The position numbers and the translations under genes were made by a program. A stretch of 64,000 nucleotides of DNA, from contig NZ_CP017990.1 of assembly GCF_002208095.1 (NCBI RefSeq), forward strand, positions 806,001 to 870,000, in the 5' to 3' direction. A model generated the notes under the pieces. That model saw only the letters and a program-made list of their open reading frames with translations, was not told where the DNA came from and did no database searches. Below, piece after piece: positions 55,937 through 64,000 of the stretch. Numbering within the stretch: the first letter of the stretch is position 1; every line of letters starts with the position of its first letter. Origin of the DNA: Enterobacter cloacae complex sp. ECNIH7 (GTDB lineage Bacteria; Pseudomonadota; Gammaproteobacteria; Enterobacterales; Enterobacteriaceae).

Positions 55937-58600
55937 ATGTCAGAACGTCTCCAAAATGACGTGGATCCGATCGAAACTCGCGACTGGCTACAGGCGATCG
56001 AATCGGTCATCCGTGAAGAAGGTGTTGAGCGCGCTCAGTATCTGATTGATCAGCTGCTTTCTGAAGCCCGCAAAGGCGGCGTGAAGGTTGCTTCAGGTGC
56101 AGGGGCTAGCAACTACGTAAACACGATTGCCGTCGAAGACGAACCGGAATACCCGGGCAATCTGGATCTGGAACGTCGTATCCGTTCTGCAATCCGCTGG
56201 AACGCCATCATGACCGTTCTGCGCGCATCCAAGAAAGACCTGGAACTGGGTGGCCACATGGCGTCCTTCCAGTCTTCTGCGACCGTTTACGAAGTGTGCT
56301 TCAACCACTTCTTCCGTGCAGCGAACGAGAAAGACGGCGGCGATCTGGTGTACTTCCAGGGCCACATCTCTCCGGGCATCTATGCACGTGCATTCCTGGA
56401 AGGTCGTCTGACTGAAGAGCAGATGAACAACTTCCGTCAGGAAGTTCACGGTAAAGGTCTGTCTTCTTACCCGCACCCTAAACTGATGCCTGAATTCTGG
56501 CAGTTCCCGACCGTATCTATGGGGCTGGGCCCAATCGGTGCGATCTATCAGGCTAAATTCCTGAAATACCTGGAACACCGTGGTCTGAAAGACACCTCTG
56601 AGCAGACCGTTTACGCCTTCCTGGGCGACGGCGAAATGGATGAGCCAGAATCCAAAGGTGCGATCACCATCGCTACCCGTGAGAAGCTGGACAACCTGTG
56701 CTTCATCATCAACTGTAACCTGCAGCGTCTGGATGGTCCGGTAACCGGTAACGGCAAGATCATCAACGAACTGGAAGGCATCTTCGCAGGTGCTGGCTGG
56801 AACGTGATCAAAGTCATGTGGGGCGGTCGTTGGGATGAGCTGCTGCGTAAAGACACCAGCGGTAAACTGATCCAGCTGATGAACGAAACCGTTGACGGTG
56901 ACTACCAGACCTTCAAATCCAAAGACGGTGCCTACGTTCGTGAGCACTTCTTCGGCAAATATCCTGAAACCGCAGCACTGGTTGCTGACTGGACTGATGA
57001 GCAGATCTGGGCGCTGAACCGCGGTGGTCACGATCCGAAGAAAGTCTACGCTGCACTGAAAAAAGCGCGCGAAACCAAAGGTAAAGCGACTGTAATCCTG
57101 GCCCATACCATCAAAGGTTACGGCATGGGTGATACCGCAGAAGGTAAAAACATCGCTCACCAGGTTAAGAAAATGAACATGGACGGCGTGCGTTATATCC
57201 GCGACCGTTTCAACGTTCCAGTGACCGATGAGCAGGTAGAAAACCTGTCTTACATCACCTTCCCGGAAGGTTCTGAAGAGCACAAGTACCTGCACGAACG
57301 TCGTCAGGCGCTGAAAGGCTACCTGCCAGCTCGTCAGCCTAACTTCACCGAGAAGCTGGAACTGCCAGCGCTGGAAGACTTCTCTCAGCTGCTGGAAGAG
57401 CAGAACAAAGAGATCTCTACCACTATCGCTTTCGTTCGTGCCCTGAACGTGATGCTGAAGAACAAGTCGATCAAAGATCGTCTGGTTCCAATCATCGCCG
57501 ACGAAGCGCGTACTTTCGGTATGGAAGGTCTGTTCCGTCAGATCGGTATCTACAGCCCGAACGGCCAGCAGTACACCCCGCAGGACCGTGAGCAGGTTGC
57601 ATACTACAAAGAAGACGAGAAAGGTCAGATCCTGCAGGAAGGTATCAACGAGCTGGGCGCAGGCGCATCCTGGCTGGCTGCTGCGACCTCTTACAGCACC
57701 AACAACCTGCCGATGATCCCGTTCTACATCTACTACTCCATGTTCGGGTTCCAGCGTATCGGTGACCTGTGCTGGCAGGCAGGCGACCAGCAGGCTCGCG
57801 GCTTCCTGGTAGGCGGTACCTCCGGTCGTACGACTCTGAACGGTGAAGGTCTGCAGCACGAAGATGGCCACAGCCACATTCAGTCTCTGACTATCCCTAA
57901 CTGTATCTCTTACGACCCGTCTTACGCGTACGAAGTGGCAGTCATCATGCATGACGGTCTGCAGCGCATGTACGGTGAAGCGCAAGAGAACATTTACTAC
58001 TACATCACCACCCTGAACGAAAACTACCACATGCCGGCAATGCCAGCAGGTGCCGAGGAAGGTATCCGTAAAGGTATCTACAAACTCGAAACCATCGAAG
58101 GTAGCAAAGGTAAGGTTCAGCTGCTGGGCTCCGGCTCTATCCTGCGTCACGTTCGTGAAGCAGCGCAGATCCTGGCGAAAGACTACGGCGTGGGTTCCGA
58201 CGTGTACTCTGTGACCTCCTTCACTGAACTGGCGCGTGATGGCCAGGATTGTGAGCGCTGGAACATGCTGCACCCACTGGAAACTCCACGCGTTCCGTAC
58301 ATCGCTCAGGTGATGAACGACGCGCCAGCGGTGGCGTCTACTGACTATATGAAACTGTTCGCCGAGCAGGTTCGTACTTACGTTCCAGCTGATGATTATC
58401 GCGTACTGGGTACTGACGGCTTCGGTCGTTCTGACAGCCGCGAAAACCTGCGTCACCACTTCGAAGTTGATGCTTCTTACGTGGTTGTAGCAGCACTGGG
58501 CGAACTGGCTAAACGTGGCGAAATCGATAAGAAAGTGGTTGCGGACGCAATCACCAAATTCAACATCGATGCAGAAAAAGTTAACCCGCGTCTGGCGTAA
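55937..58600 (+). CDS. aceE: Pyruvate dehydrogenase E1 AceE
   Basis: 887 residues, homodimeric E1 type. The TPP motif [10 protein letters not shown]...NLQRLD (about 229-265) is present, as is the active-site histidine region GHMASFQS (about 105). It decarboxylates pyruvate and acetylates the lipoyl groups of AceF. The codons are strongly biased, as expected for a highly expressed gene. Confidence 0.98.
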   Translation: MSERLQNDVDPIETRDWLQAIESVIREEGVERAQYLIDQLLSEARKGGVKVASGAGASNYVNTIAVEDEPEYPGNLDLERRIRSAIRWNAIMTVLRASKKDLELGGHMASFQSSATVYEVCFNHFFRAANEKDGGDLVYFQGHISPGIYARAFLEGRLTEEQMNNFRQEVHGKGLSSYPHPKLMPEFWQFPTVSMGLGPIGAIYQAKFLKYLEHRGLKDTSEQTVYAFLGDGEMDEPESKGAITIATREKLDNLCFIINCNLQRLDGPVTGNGKIINELEGIFAGAGWNVIKVMWGGRWDELLRKDTSGKLIQLMNETVDGDYQTFKSKDGAYVREHFFGKYPETAALVADWTDEQIWALNRGGHDPKKVYAALKKARETKGKATVILAHTIKGYGMGDTAEGKNIAHQVKKMNMDGVRYIRDRFNVPVTDEQVENLSYITFPEGSEEHKYLHERRQALKGYLPARQPNFTEKLELPALEDFSQLLEEQNKEISTTIAFVRALNVMLKNKSIKDRLVPIIADEARTFGMEGLFRQIGIYSPNGQQYTPQDREQVAYYKEDEKGQILQEGINELGAGASWLAAATSYSTNNLPMIPFYIYYSMFGFQRIGDLCWQAGDQQARGFLVGGTSGRTTLNGEGLQHEDGHSHIQSLTIPNCISYDPSYAYEVAVIMHDGLQRMYGEAQENIYYYITTLNENYHMPAMPAGAEEGIRKGIYKLETIEGSKGKVQLLGSGSILRHVREAAQILAKDYGVGSDVYSVTSFTELARDGQDCERWNMLHPLETPRVPYIAQVMNDAPAVASTDYMKLFAEQVRTYVPADDYRVLGTDGFGRSDSRENLRHHFEVDASYVVVAALGELAKRGEIDKKVVADAITKFNIDAEKVNPRLA

Positions 58601-58614
58601 GAGGTAAAAGAATA

Positions 58615-60510
58615 ATGGCTATCGAAATCAATGTACCGGACATCGGGGCTGATGAAGTTGAAATCACCGAGATCCTGGTCAAAGTAGGCGACAAGGTTGA
58701 AGCTGAACAGTCGCTGATCACCGTAGAAGGCGACAAAGCCTCTATGGAAGTCCCGTCTCCTCAGGCTGGCATCGTTAAAGAGATCAAAGTCTCTGTTGGC
58801 GATAAAACCGAGACCGGCAAACTGATCATGATTTTCGATTCCGCCGACGGTGCAGCAGCTGCTGCACCTGCGCAGGAAGAGAAGAAAGCCGCTCCGGCCG
58901 CCGCTGCTCCAGCAGCTGCCGCAGCAGCAAAAGAAGTGAACGTGCCTGACATCGGCGGTGACGAAGTTGAAGTCACTGAAATTCTGGTGAAAGTGGGCGA
59001 CACCGTTGCGGCTGAGCAGTCACTGATCACCGTAGAAGGCGACAAAGCCTCTATGGAAGTGCCGGCTCCGTTCGCGGGTACCGTTAAAGAGATCAAGATC
59101 AACACCGGCGACAAAGTGTCTACCGGGTCGCTTATCATGATCTTCGAAGTGGCGGGTGCAGAAGGCGCTGCCGCGCCTGCGCAGGCCGCTGCTCCGGCTC
59201 CGGCTGCTGCACCAGCAGCTGCTGGCGGCGCGAAAGACGTTAACGTACCGGACATCGGCGGTGACGAAGTTGAAGTGACCGAAGTGATGGTGAAAGTGGG
59301 CGACAAAGTTGCCGCTGAACAGTCACTGATCACCGTTGAAGGCGACAAAGCTTCTATGGAAGTGCCGGCGCCGTTCGCGGGTACCGTCAAAGAGATCAAG
59401 ATCAGCACCGGCGACAAAGTGTCTACCGGCTCTCTGATCATGGTCTTCGAAGTGGAAGGCGCTGCGCCTGCCGCAGCTCCGGCTGCCGCGGCTGCTCCAG
59501 CCCCTGCTGCTGCACCGGCTCAGGCTGCTAAACCAGCCGCTGCCCCTGCTGCAAAAGCAGAAAAATCAGAGTTCGCTGAAAACGACGCTTACGTACACGC
59601 GACGCCGCTGATTCGTCGCCTGGCGCGCGAATTCGGTGTGAACCTGGCGAAAGTGAAAGGGACTGGCCGTAAGGGTCGTATCCTGCGCGAAGACGTTCAG
59701 ACCTACGTGAAAGACGCGGTGAAACGCGCCGAAGCTGCACCTGCTGCAGCCGCCGGTGGCGGTATCCCGGGCATGCTGCCATGGCCGAAAGTGGACTTCA
59801 GCAAGTTCGGCGAAATCGAAGAAGTGGAGCTGGGCCGCATCCAGAAAATCTCTGGTGCTAACCTGAGCCGTAACTGGGTGATGATCCCGCACGTTACGCA
59901 CTTCGACAAAACCGATATCACCGATCTGGAAGCGTTCCGTAAACAGCAGAACGCTGAAGCTGAGAAGCGCAAACTGGACGTGAAATTCACCCCAGTAGTC
60001 TTCATCATGAAAGCCGTTGCTGCTGCCCTTGAGCAGATGCCACGCTTCAACAGCTCCCTGTCCGAAGACGGCCAGAAGCTGACGCTGAAGAAATACATCA
60101 ACATCGGTGTTGCGGTTGATACGCCAAATGGTCTGGTTGTTCCGGTCTTCAAAGACGTGAACAAGAAGAGCATCACTGAGCTGTCCCGTGAACTGACCGT
60201 TATCTCCAAGAAAGCGCGTGATGGTAAGCTGACTGCCGGCGAAATGCAGGGCGGTTGCTTCACTATCTCCAGCATCGGCGGCCTGGGTACCACCCACTTC
60301 GCACCGATTGTTAACGCGCCGGAAGTGGCTATCCTCGGTGTGTCCAAGTCCGCGATGGAGCCGGTGTGGAACGGCAAAGAGTTCGTGCCGCGTCTGATGA
60401 TGCCAATCTCTCTGTCCTTCGACCACCGCGTGATCGACGGTGCTGATGGTGCGCGCTTCATCACCATCATCAACAACATGCTGAGCGACATTCGCCGCCT
60501 GGTGATGTAA
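58615..60510 (+). CDS. aceF: Dihydrolipoyl acetyltransferase E2 AceF
   Basis: 631 residues, one more than E. coli. Three lipoyl domains (about 2-80, 107-182, 208-283) with lipoyl lysines at 41, 144 and 245 in EGDKAS, joined by Ala/Pro-rich linkers. Next is the E3/E1-binding domain (about 323-360) and the catalytic core ending in DHRVIDGA (His604, Asp608). It transfers acetyl groups to CoA and forms the 24-mer core of the complex. Confidence 0.98.
   Translation: MAIEINVPDIGADEVEITEILVKVGDKVEAEQSLITVEGDKASMEVPSPQAGIVKEIKVSVGDKTETGKLIMIFDSADGAAAAAPAQEEKKAAPAAAAPAAAAAAKEVNVPDIGGDEVEVTEILVKVGDTVAAEQSLITVEGDKASMEVPAPFAGTVKEIKINTGDKVSTGSLIMIFEVAGAEGAAAPAQAAAPAPAAAPAAAGGAKDVNVPDIGGDEVEVTEVMVKVGDKVAAEQSLITVEGDKASMEVPAPFAGTVKEIKISTGDKVSTGSLIMVFEVEGAAPAAAPAAAAAPAPAAAPAQAAKPAAAPAAKAEKSEFAENDAYVHATPLIRRLAREFGVNLAKVKGTGRKGRILREDVQTYVKDAVKRAEAAPAAAAGGGIPGMLPWPKVDFSKFGEIEEVELGRIQKISGANLSRNWVMIPHVTHFDKTDITDLEAFRKQQNAEAEKRKLDVKFTPVVFIMKAVAAALEQMPRFNSSLSEDGQKLTLKKYINIGVAVDTPNGLVVPVFKDVNKKSITELSRELTVISKKARDGKLTAGEMQGGCFTISSIGGLGTTHFAPIVNAPEVAILGVSKSAMEPVWNGKEFVPRLMMPISLSFDHRVIDGADGARFITIINNMLSDIRRLVM
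58618..59463 (+). repeat. Triple lipoyl-domain repeat within aceF
   Basis: Three in-frame copies of about 300 bases start near 58618, 58933 and 59236. The second and third are nearly identical over long stretches of DNA, for example ACATCGGCGGTGACGAAGTT and GTGCCGG-GTTCGCGGGTACCGT segments. This points to recent duplication or ongoing gene conversion between copies. Confidence 0.85.
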
Positions 60511-60513
60511 TCG

Positions 60514-60541
60514 AAAAGCCGGCCAGTCGGCCGGCTTTTTT
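60514..60541 (+). terminator. aceF terminator
   Basis: A 7-bp stem GCCGGCC/GGCCGGC with a 4-base loop, flanked by AAAA and TTTTTT, lies just after the aceF stop. It should partially separate aceEF from lpdA transcription. Confidence 0.92.
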
Positions 60542-60685
60542 CTGATAATCTCATGGTGTTTGTGAGGTTATTGGCGAAAGCGACAATTCGTGAGCCGTTT
60601 GTTGTTTCAAAATTGTTAACAATTTTGTAAACTGCGGGCGGATAGAACGACCCGGTGGACGACGGGTATAAATTAAGAGGTCATG
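60542..60685 (+). promoter_or_regulatory. lpdA promoter region
   Basis: lpdA has its own promoter in E. coli, repressed by ArcA. Here AATTGTTAACAATTTTGTAAAC (60611-60632) contains a TGTTAA palindrome and an adjoining TTTGTAAA, consistent with an ArcA-type A/T-rich direct repeat. The block GGATAGAACGACCCGGTGG also matches the E. coli lpd leader, as I recall it. Confidence 0.6.
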
Positions 60686-62110
60686 ATGAGCACAGAAATC
60701 AAAACTCAGGTCGTAGTACTTGGGGCAGGCCCGGCAGGTTACTCCGCAGCATTTCGCGCAGCGGATTTAGGTCTGGAAACCGTCATCGTAGAACGTTACA
60801 GCACCCTCGGCGGTGTTTGTCTGAACGTCGGCTGTATCCCTTCTAAAGCGCTGCTGCACGTAGCGAAAGTTATCGAAGAAGCCAAAGCGCTGGCTGAACA
60901 CGGCATCGTCTTCGGCGAGCCGAAAACCGATATCGACAAAATTCGTACCTGGAAAGAGAAAGTTATCACTCAGCTGACCGGCGGTCTGGCGGGTATGGCC
61001 AAAGGCCGTAAAGTGAAAGTGGTAAACGGTCTGGGTAAATTCACCGGTGCGAACACCCTGGAAGTGGAAGGCGAAAACGGCAAAACCGTGATCAACTTCG
61101 ACAACGCGATCATCGCGGCAGGCTCTCGCCCAATCGAACTGCCATTCATTCCGCATGAAGATCCACGCGTGTGGGATTCCACCGATGCGCTGGAGCTGAA
61201 AACCGTTCCTAAGCGTCTGCTGGTCATGGGCGGCGGTATCATCGGTCTGGAAATGGGTACCGTGTACCATGCGCTGGGTTCAGAGATCGACGTGGTTGAA
61301 ATGTTCGACCAGGTTATCCCGGCTGCCGACAAAGACATCGTTAAAGTCTTCACCAAACGCATCAGCAAGAAATTCAACCTGATGCTGGAAACCAAAGTGA
61401 CTGCCGTTGAAGCGAAAGAAGACGGTATTTACGTTTCCATGGAAGGCAAAAAAGCTCCATCCGAACCGCAGCGTTACGACGCCGTGCTGGTGGCTATCGG
61501 CCGTGTGCCGAACGGTAAAAACCTCGACGCGGGCAAAGCTGGCGTGGAAGTGGACGACCGTGGCTTTATCCGCGTTGACAAGCAGCTGCGCACTAACGTG
61601 CCGCACATCTTTGCTATCGGCGATATCGTCGGTCAGCCAATGCTGGCACACAAAGGTGTTCACGAAGGTCACGTTGCCGCTGAAGTTATCGCCGGCATGA
61701 AGCACTACTTCGATCCGAAAGTCATTCCATCTATCGCGTACACCGAGCCAGAAGTTGCATGGGTCGGTCTGACTGAGAAAGAAGCGAAAGAGAAAGGCAT
61801 CAGCTACGAAACCGCCACCTTCCCGTGGGCTGCTTCTGGCCGTGCTATCGCTTCCGACTGCGCTGACGGTATGACCAAACTGATCTTCGACAAAGAAACT
61901 CACCGCGTCATCGGTGGTGCGATTGTCGGTACCAACGGCGGCGAGCTGCTGGGTGAAATCGGTCTGGCTATCGAAATGGGCTGTGACGCTGAAGACATCG
62001 CGCTGACCATCCACGCTCACCCGACTCTGCACGAGTCCGTGGGCCTGGCGGCAGAAGTGTTTGAAGGCAGCATCACCGACCTGCCAAACGCGAAAGCGAA
62101 GAAGAAATAA
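60686..62110 (+). CDS. lpdA: Dihydrolipoamide dehydrogenase LpdA (E3)
   Basis: 474 residues from the second of two adjacent ATGs (60686, MSTEIKTQ), as in E. coli; 60683 is the alternative. FAD motif GAGPAGYSA (about 12-20), redox disulphide CLNVGC (about 45-50), NAD motif GGGIIGLEMG (about 180) and catalytic HPTLHE (about 444-449). It reoxidises lipoamide for the pyruvate and 2-oxoglutarate dehydrogenases and the glycine cleavage system. Confidence 0.98.
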   Translation: MSTEIKTQVVVLGAGPAGYSAAFRAADLGLETVIVERYSTLGGVCLNVGCIPSKALLHVAKVIEEAKALAEHGIVFGEPKTDIDKIRTWKEKVITQLTGGLAGMAKGRKVKVVNGLGKFTGANTLEVEGENGKTVINFDNAIIAAGSRPIELPFIPHEDPRVWDSTDALELKTVPKRLLVMGGGIIGLEMGTVYHALGSEIDVVEMFDQVIPAADKDIVKVFTKRISKKFNLMLETKVTAVEAKEDGIYVSMEGKKAPSEPQRYDAVLVAIGRVPNGKNLDAGKAGVEVDDRGFIRVDKQLRTNVPHIFAIGDIVGQPMLAHKGVHEGHVAAEVIAGMKHYFDPKVIPSIAYTEPEVAWVGLTEKEAKEKGISYETATFPWAASGRAIASDCADGMTKLIFDKETHRVIGGAIVGTNGGELLGEIGLAIEMGCDAEDIALTIHAHPTLHESVGLAAEVFEGSITDLPNAKAKKK

Positions 62111-62123
62111 GTTTCTTCAGATG

Positions 62124-62152
62124 AAAAAAAGCGGCCAATGGCCGCTTTTTTT
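62124..62152. terminator. Bidirectional terminator after lpdA
   Basis: A 6-bp GCGGCC/GGCCGC stem with a 3-base loop is flanked by seven A and seven T residues, so it can work for lpdA and, in reverse, for the converging DUF2950 gene. Confidence 0.93.
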
Positions 62153-62163
62153 ATGCGCTGCGT

Positions 62164-62955
62164 TCAGGGGGCCACAGGCTGCCAGGTTTTATCCGGGCTA
62201 TAGGCGGCTAGCGCCCGGGCTTTCTGCTCTGAATCGCTGCCGAGATCGGACTGATACACCTTGTCGTCCTGGTTTATCACAAAGCTCATTACGCCCGTCT
62301 GACCGTAGCTGACCGGCCAGGCCACCATCGCGAAACCGTGATTGTCCGGCAGGATGCGGAAGCGATAGCCGTGATAGCCGGTACCCGGCTCTTTCGGGCT
62401 AAATGCCGGGCCGAGCGGGCTGGGCGCTTCGCCGGGCGAGGCTGGCCAGTACAAACCGTCTTTTTTGCCTTTCGAGCTGACAATCTTCTGCGCGTATTTC
62501 TGGTTCATCGCAAAATAGCTTTGCTGCGCATCAACATAGGCATGCAAGGCTTCAATGGCGGCGAGCTCGTTACGCCCGATTTCGCGGGTCAGGATCTCTT
62601 CAGCCCCTTCTTTGATATCGAACTGCCAGCCTGCAGAGGTTTTGATCACCGGGATGGGAAGCTGCCAGCCGCTGTCTCCGACAACCAGGTGCGCCGTATC
62701 TCCCTCGACAACCGTGGTATGACGGACGTTCCAGTCGCGCAGGAAGCGATCGACAGCATCCGGATCAACGCCTTCGGGGGGAAGAAAATCGCGCCAGTTC
62801 TCTCCGAGCAGGTCGGTCATCGCGCTCTCGTTTTGCTCACTGATGGCTTTGGTCAGCGCATCGGTTGCCTGAGCGGGGGTGCTAAAGGACTGCTGCGCCA
62901 TCACCGGGGCCGAAAGCATAAATAACACCATTCCGCTGAGTAGTTTACGTTTCAT
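62164..62955 (-). CDS. DUF2950-family periplasmic protein
   Basis: 263 residues from ATG 62955, with AAGGGA upstream. A start at 63057 would overlap the next gene and hide the signal peptide. The N-terminus (MKRKLLSGMVLFMLSAPVMA, cut before QQSF) is a clean signal peptide, so the protein is periplasmic. The body matches the DUF2950 pattern (YWP...PLGP...GYHGYRF...PVSYGQTGVMSFVIN) from memory of that family. Function unknown. It lies ten bases after a DUF3300 gene and is probably co-transcribed. Confidence 0.8.
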   Translation of the reverse strand: MKRKLLSGMVLFMLSAPVMAQQSFSTPAQATDALTKAISEQNESAMTDLLGENWRDFLPPEGVDPDAVDRFLRDWNVRHTTVVEGDTAHLVVGDSGWQLPIPVIKTSAGWQFDIKEGAEEILTREIGRNELAAIEALHAYVDAQQSYFAMNQKYAQKIVSSKGKKDGLYWPASPGEAPSPLGPAFSPKEPGTGYHGYRFRILPDNHGFAMVAWPVSYGQTGVMSFVINQDDKVYQSDLGSDSEQKARALAAYSPDKTWQPVAP

Positions 62956-62965
62956 GTCGGTTCCC

Positions 62966-64000
62966 TTAGCGATGTCGAATTTCACGGCGTTCAGCACGTC
63001 CACCGGACGCCTGACGTGGCTGCTGCTGGCGCGCAGCGAGCTGTCTGCTTTGCGCACCGCGCTGCTGCTGCGCCTGCCAGTTCGCGGAGCGGCTGTCGTT
63101 ACCGCTCAGCGCATTGGCCCGGGGCTGACTGTTTCGCTGCTGGAGAGAGCGTTGCTGCACGGGCTGCGAAACCCGCTTCTCATGTCTCTGGGCGGTGGTC
63201 TGGCGGTTTTCTCGCTGCTGCGCGGTACTCCGCTTCGCCGTCTGCGGTTTGGTGTCGTAGCCGCGGTAGTTGTTGCGCTGCGAAATCTGCTTCAGCTGTT
63301 CACCTGAGGCCTGACGCTGCACGTCTTTCGTTCCGGTGCGCGCCGTTTGCGGGAAGGTTTTGCCCGTGGATTTCTCCATCTGGCTCAGCGCGGCCTGACG
63401 CTGGCTGTCGCGATTTACCGGTTTTTGCTGCGTTGAACTGAGCCCTGTGGCTGTGTTGGTGGTGTGGAAGCGAGTGTTGAGCTGGTTAGTCGGATAGGGC
63501 ACGCCTTCCCGATAGGCCGGGTTGTGCTGCCAGGTGCGGTTGGCGTCCGTCAGGCGCTGTCCGCTGATTTTATTGAAGTTCTCAACGTTGATATTGATAT
63601 TGTTATCACCGTTGCGGTTATAGCCGCCGTGATTATCCCAGTCGTCATGGTGATGATCCCAGTCATCGTCATCATCCCAGTCGATGCTGCTGAAGATGGC
63701 ATAGGTTGTGGCGACGCCCAGGCTGAAGCCTAAACCGTTTACGAAGCTGTTGCCAAACTGCTCCCCGGGCGTGGGCGGGAGATAGGTGGGCGGATAGGCG
63801 GCGTTTGGCCAGGTCCCGTAAACCGTATTGGGGTTATAGGTCGGGACGTAAACAACCTGCGGGTCGGCAGATTCAATTTTGATTACCGTAGGCGCGGACG
63901 TCGTCGTGGTCGTGGTTTCGGCGGTGCTGGTTTTCGCTGGCGCCGGTTTTGTCACGGTGGTGACCGTCTGCTGAGGCGTGGATTGTAACGCGCCGGTCTT
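62966..64000 (-). CDS. yacH: DUF3300-family protein (YacH-like), partial
   Basis: The frame is open to the window end (345 codons before the stop seen), so the N-terminus is missing. The conserved DUF3300 block PQVVYVPTYNPNTVYGTWP is followed by a hydrophobic stretch (FVNGLGFSLGVATTYAIFSS), an Asp/His-rich run (DDDDDWDHHHDDWDNH), and a long Gln/Arg/Ser-rich basic tail. E. coli has yacH at this position after lpdA. The function is unknown; the repeated acidic/histidine run suggests metal binding. The name is given by position and family. Confidence 0.75.
   Translation of the reverse strand, partial: KTGALQSTPQQTVTTVTKPAPAKTSTAETTTTTTSAPTVIKIESADPQVVYVPTYNPNTVYGTWPNAAYPPTYLPPTPGEQFGNSFVNGLGFSLGVATTYAIFSSIDWDDDDDWDHHHDDWDNHGGYNRNGDNNININVENFNKISGQRLTDANRTWQHNPAYREGVPYPTNQLNTRFHTTNTATGLSSTQQKPVNRDSQRQAALSQMEKSTGKTFPQTARTGTKDVQRQASGEQLKQISQRNNYRGYDTKPQTAKRSTAQQRENRQTTAQRHEKRVSQPVQQRSLQQRNSQPRANALSGNDSRSANWQAQQQRGAQSRQLAARQQQPRQASGGRAERREIRHR

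Noticed and set aside
56093..58459. 788-codon minus-strand frame opposite aceE
   Set aside because: Same cause: the codon bias of aceE removes stop codons from the opposite strand. Composition is not protein-like.

Overview
The window is a contiguous stretch of enterobacterial core chromosome. Gene order and protein sequence follow the Escherichia coli 1.5-3 minute region almost gene for gene: araC end, yabI, thiBPQ, sgrR/sgrS, setA, leuABCD, leuO, ilvIH, cra, the mraZ-to-lpxC division and wall cluster, secM-secA, mutT, yacG-zapD-coaE, guaC, hofCB-ppdD, nadC, ampD-ampE, aroP, pdhR-aceEF-lpdA, then a yacH-type gene. The divergence from E. coli, the GC-rich coding sequence and the extra genes suggest a member of the Enterobacter/Lelliottia/Leclercia group. 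That genus-level placement is an inference. I see no tRNA, rRNA, insertion sequence, phage gene or CRISPR array.

Layout. 1-8.3 kb: the araC 3' end, a DedA-family membrane protein, the thiamine ABC importer under a TPP riboswitch, and the sugar-phosphate stress locus (regulator SgrR, dual-function RNA SgrS/SgrT, efflux pump SetA). 7.7-9.3 kb: two genes absent from this position in E. coli K-12, a b561-type cytochrome and a zinc-type cation diffusion facilitator. The gap between them holds a nested repeat that looks like an operator. 9.4-18.5 kb: branched-chain amino-acid synthesis (leuLABCD with attenuator, leuO, ilvIH). 18.6-38.1 kb: cra, then a tightly overlapped cluster that makes the peptidoglycan precursor (murE, murF, mraY, murD, murG, murC, ddlB), runs the divisome (ftsL, I, W, Q, A, Z) and ends with lipid A synthesis (lpxC). 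38.4-42.1 kb: secM-secA-mutT, with SecM acting as the arrest-peptide switch for SecA translation. 42.1-50.6 kb: yacG-zapD-coaE, guaC, a type IV pilus assembly operon, nadC and the ampDE wall-recycling pair. 50.6-53 kb: a second accessory insertion, a cytoplasmic GH43 glycosidase with its GPH-family transporter. 53.1-62.1 kb: aroP and the pyruvate dehydrogenase operon with its PdhR repressor. 62.2-64 kb: a DUF2950/DUF3300 pair, the latter cut by the window end.

Most of the window is ordinary, well-conserved sequence. The parts that repay a second look are the two accessory gene pairs and the nested repeat at 8342-8394, the DUF2950/DUF3300 pair, the diverged SecM body around an intact arrest motif, the extended SgrT peptide, the degenerate third MraZ-box repeat, and the leader hairpins before cra and aceE. 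I did not find a convincing wholly new multigene system. Family assignments rest on recalled sequence similarity, because no search could be run.
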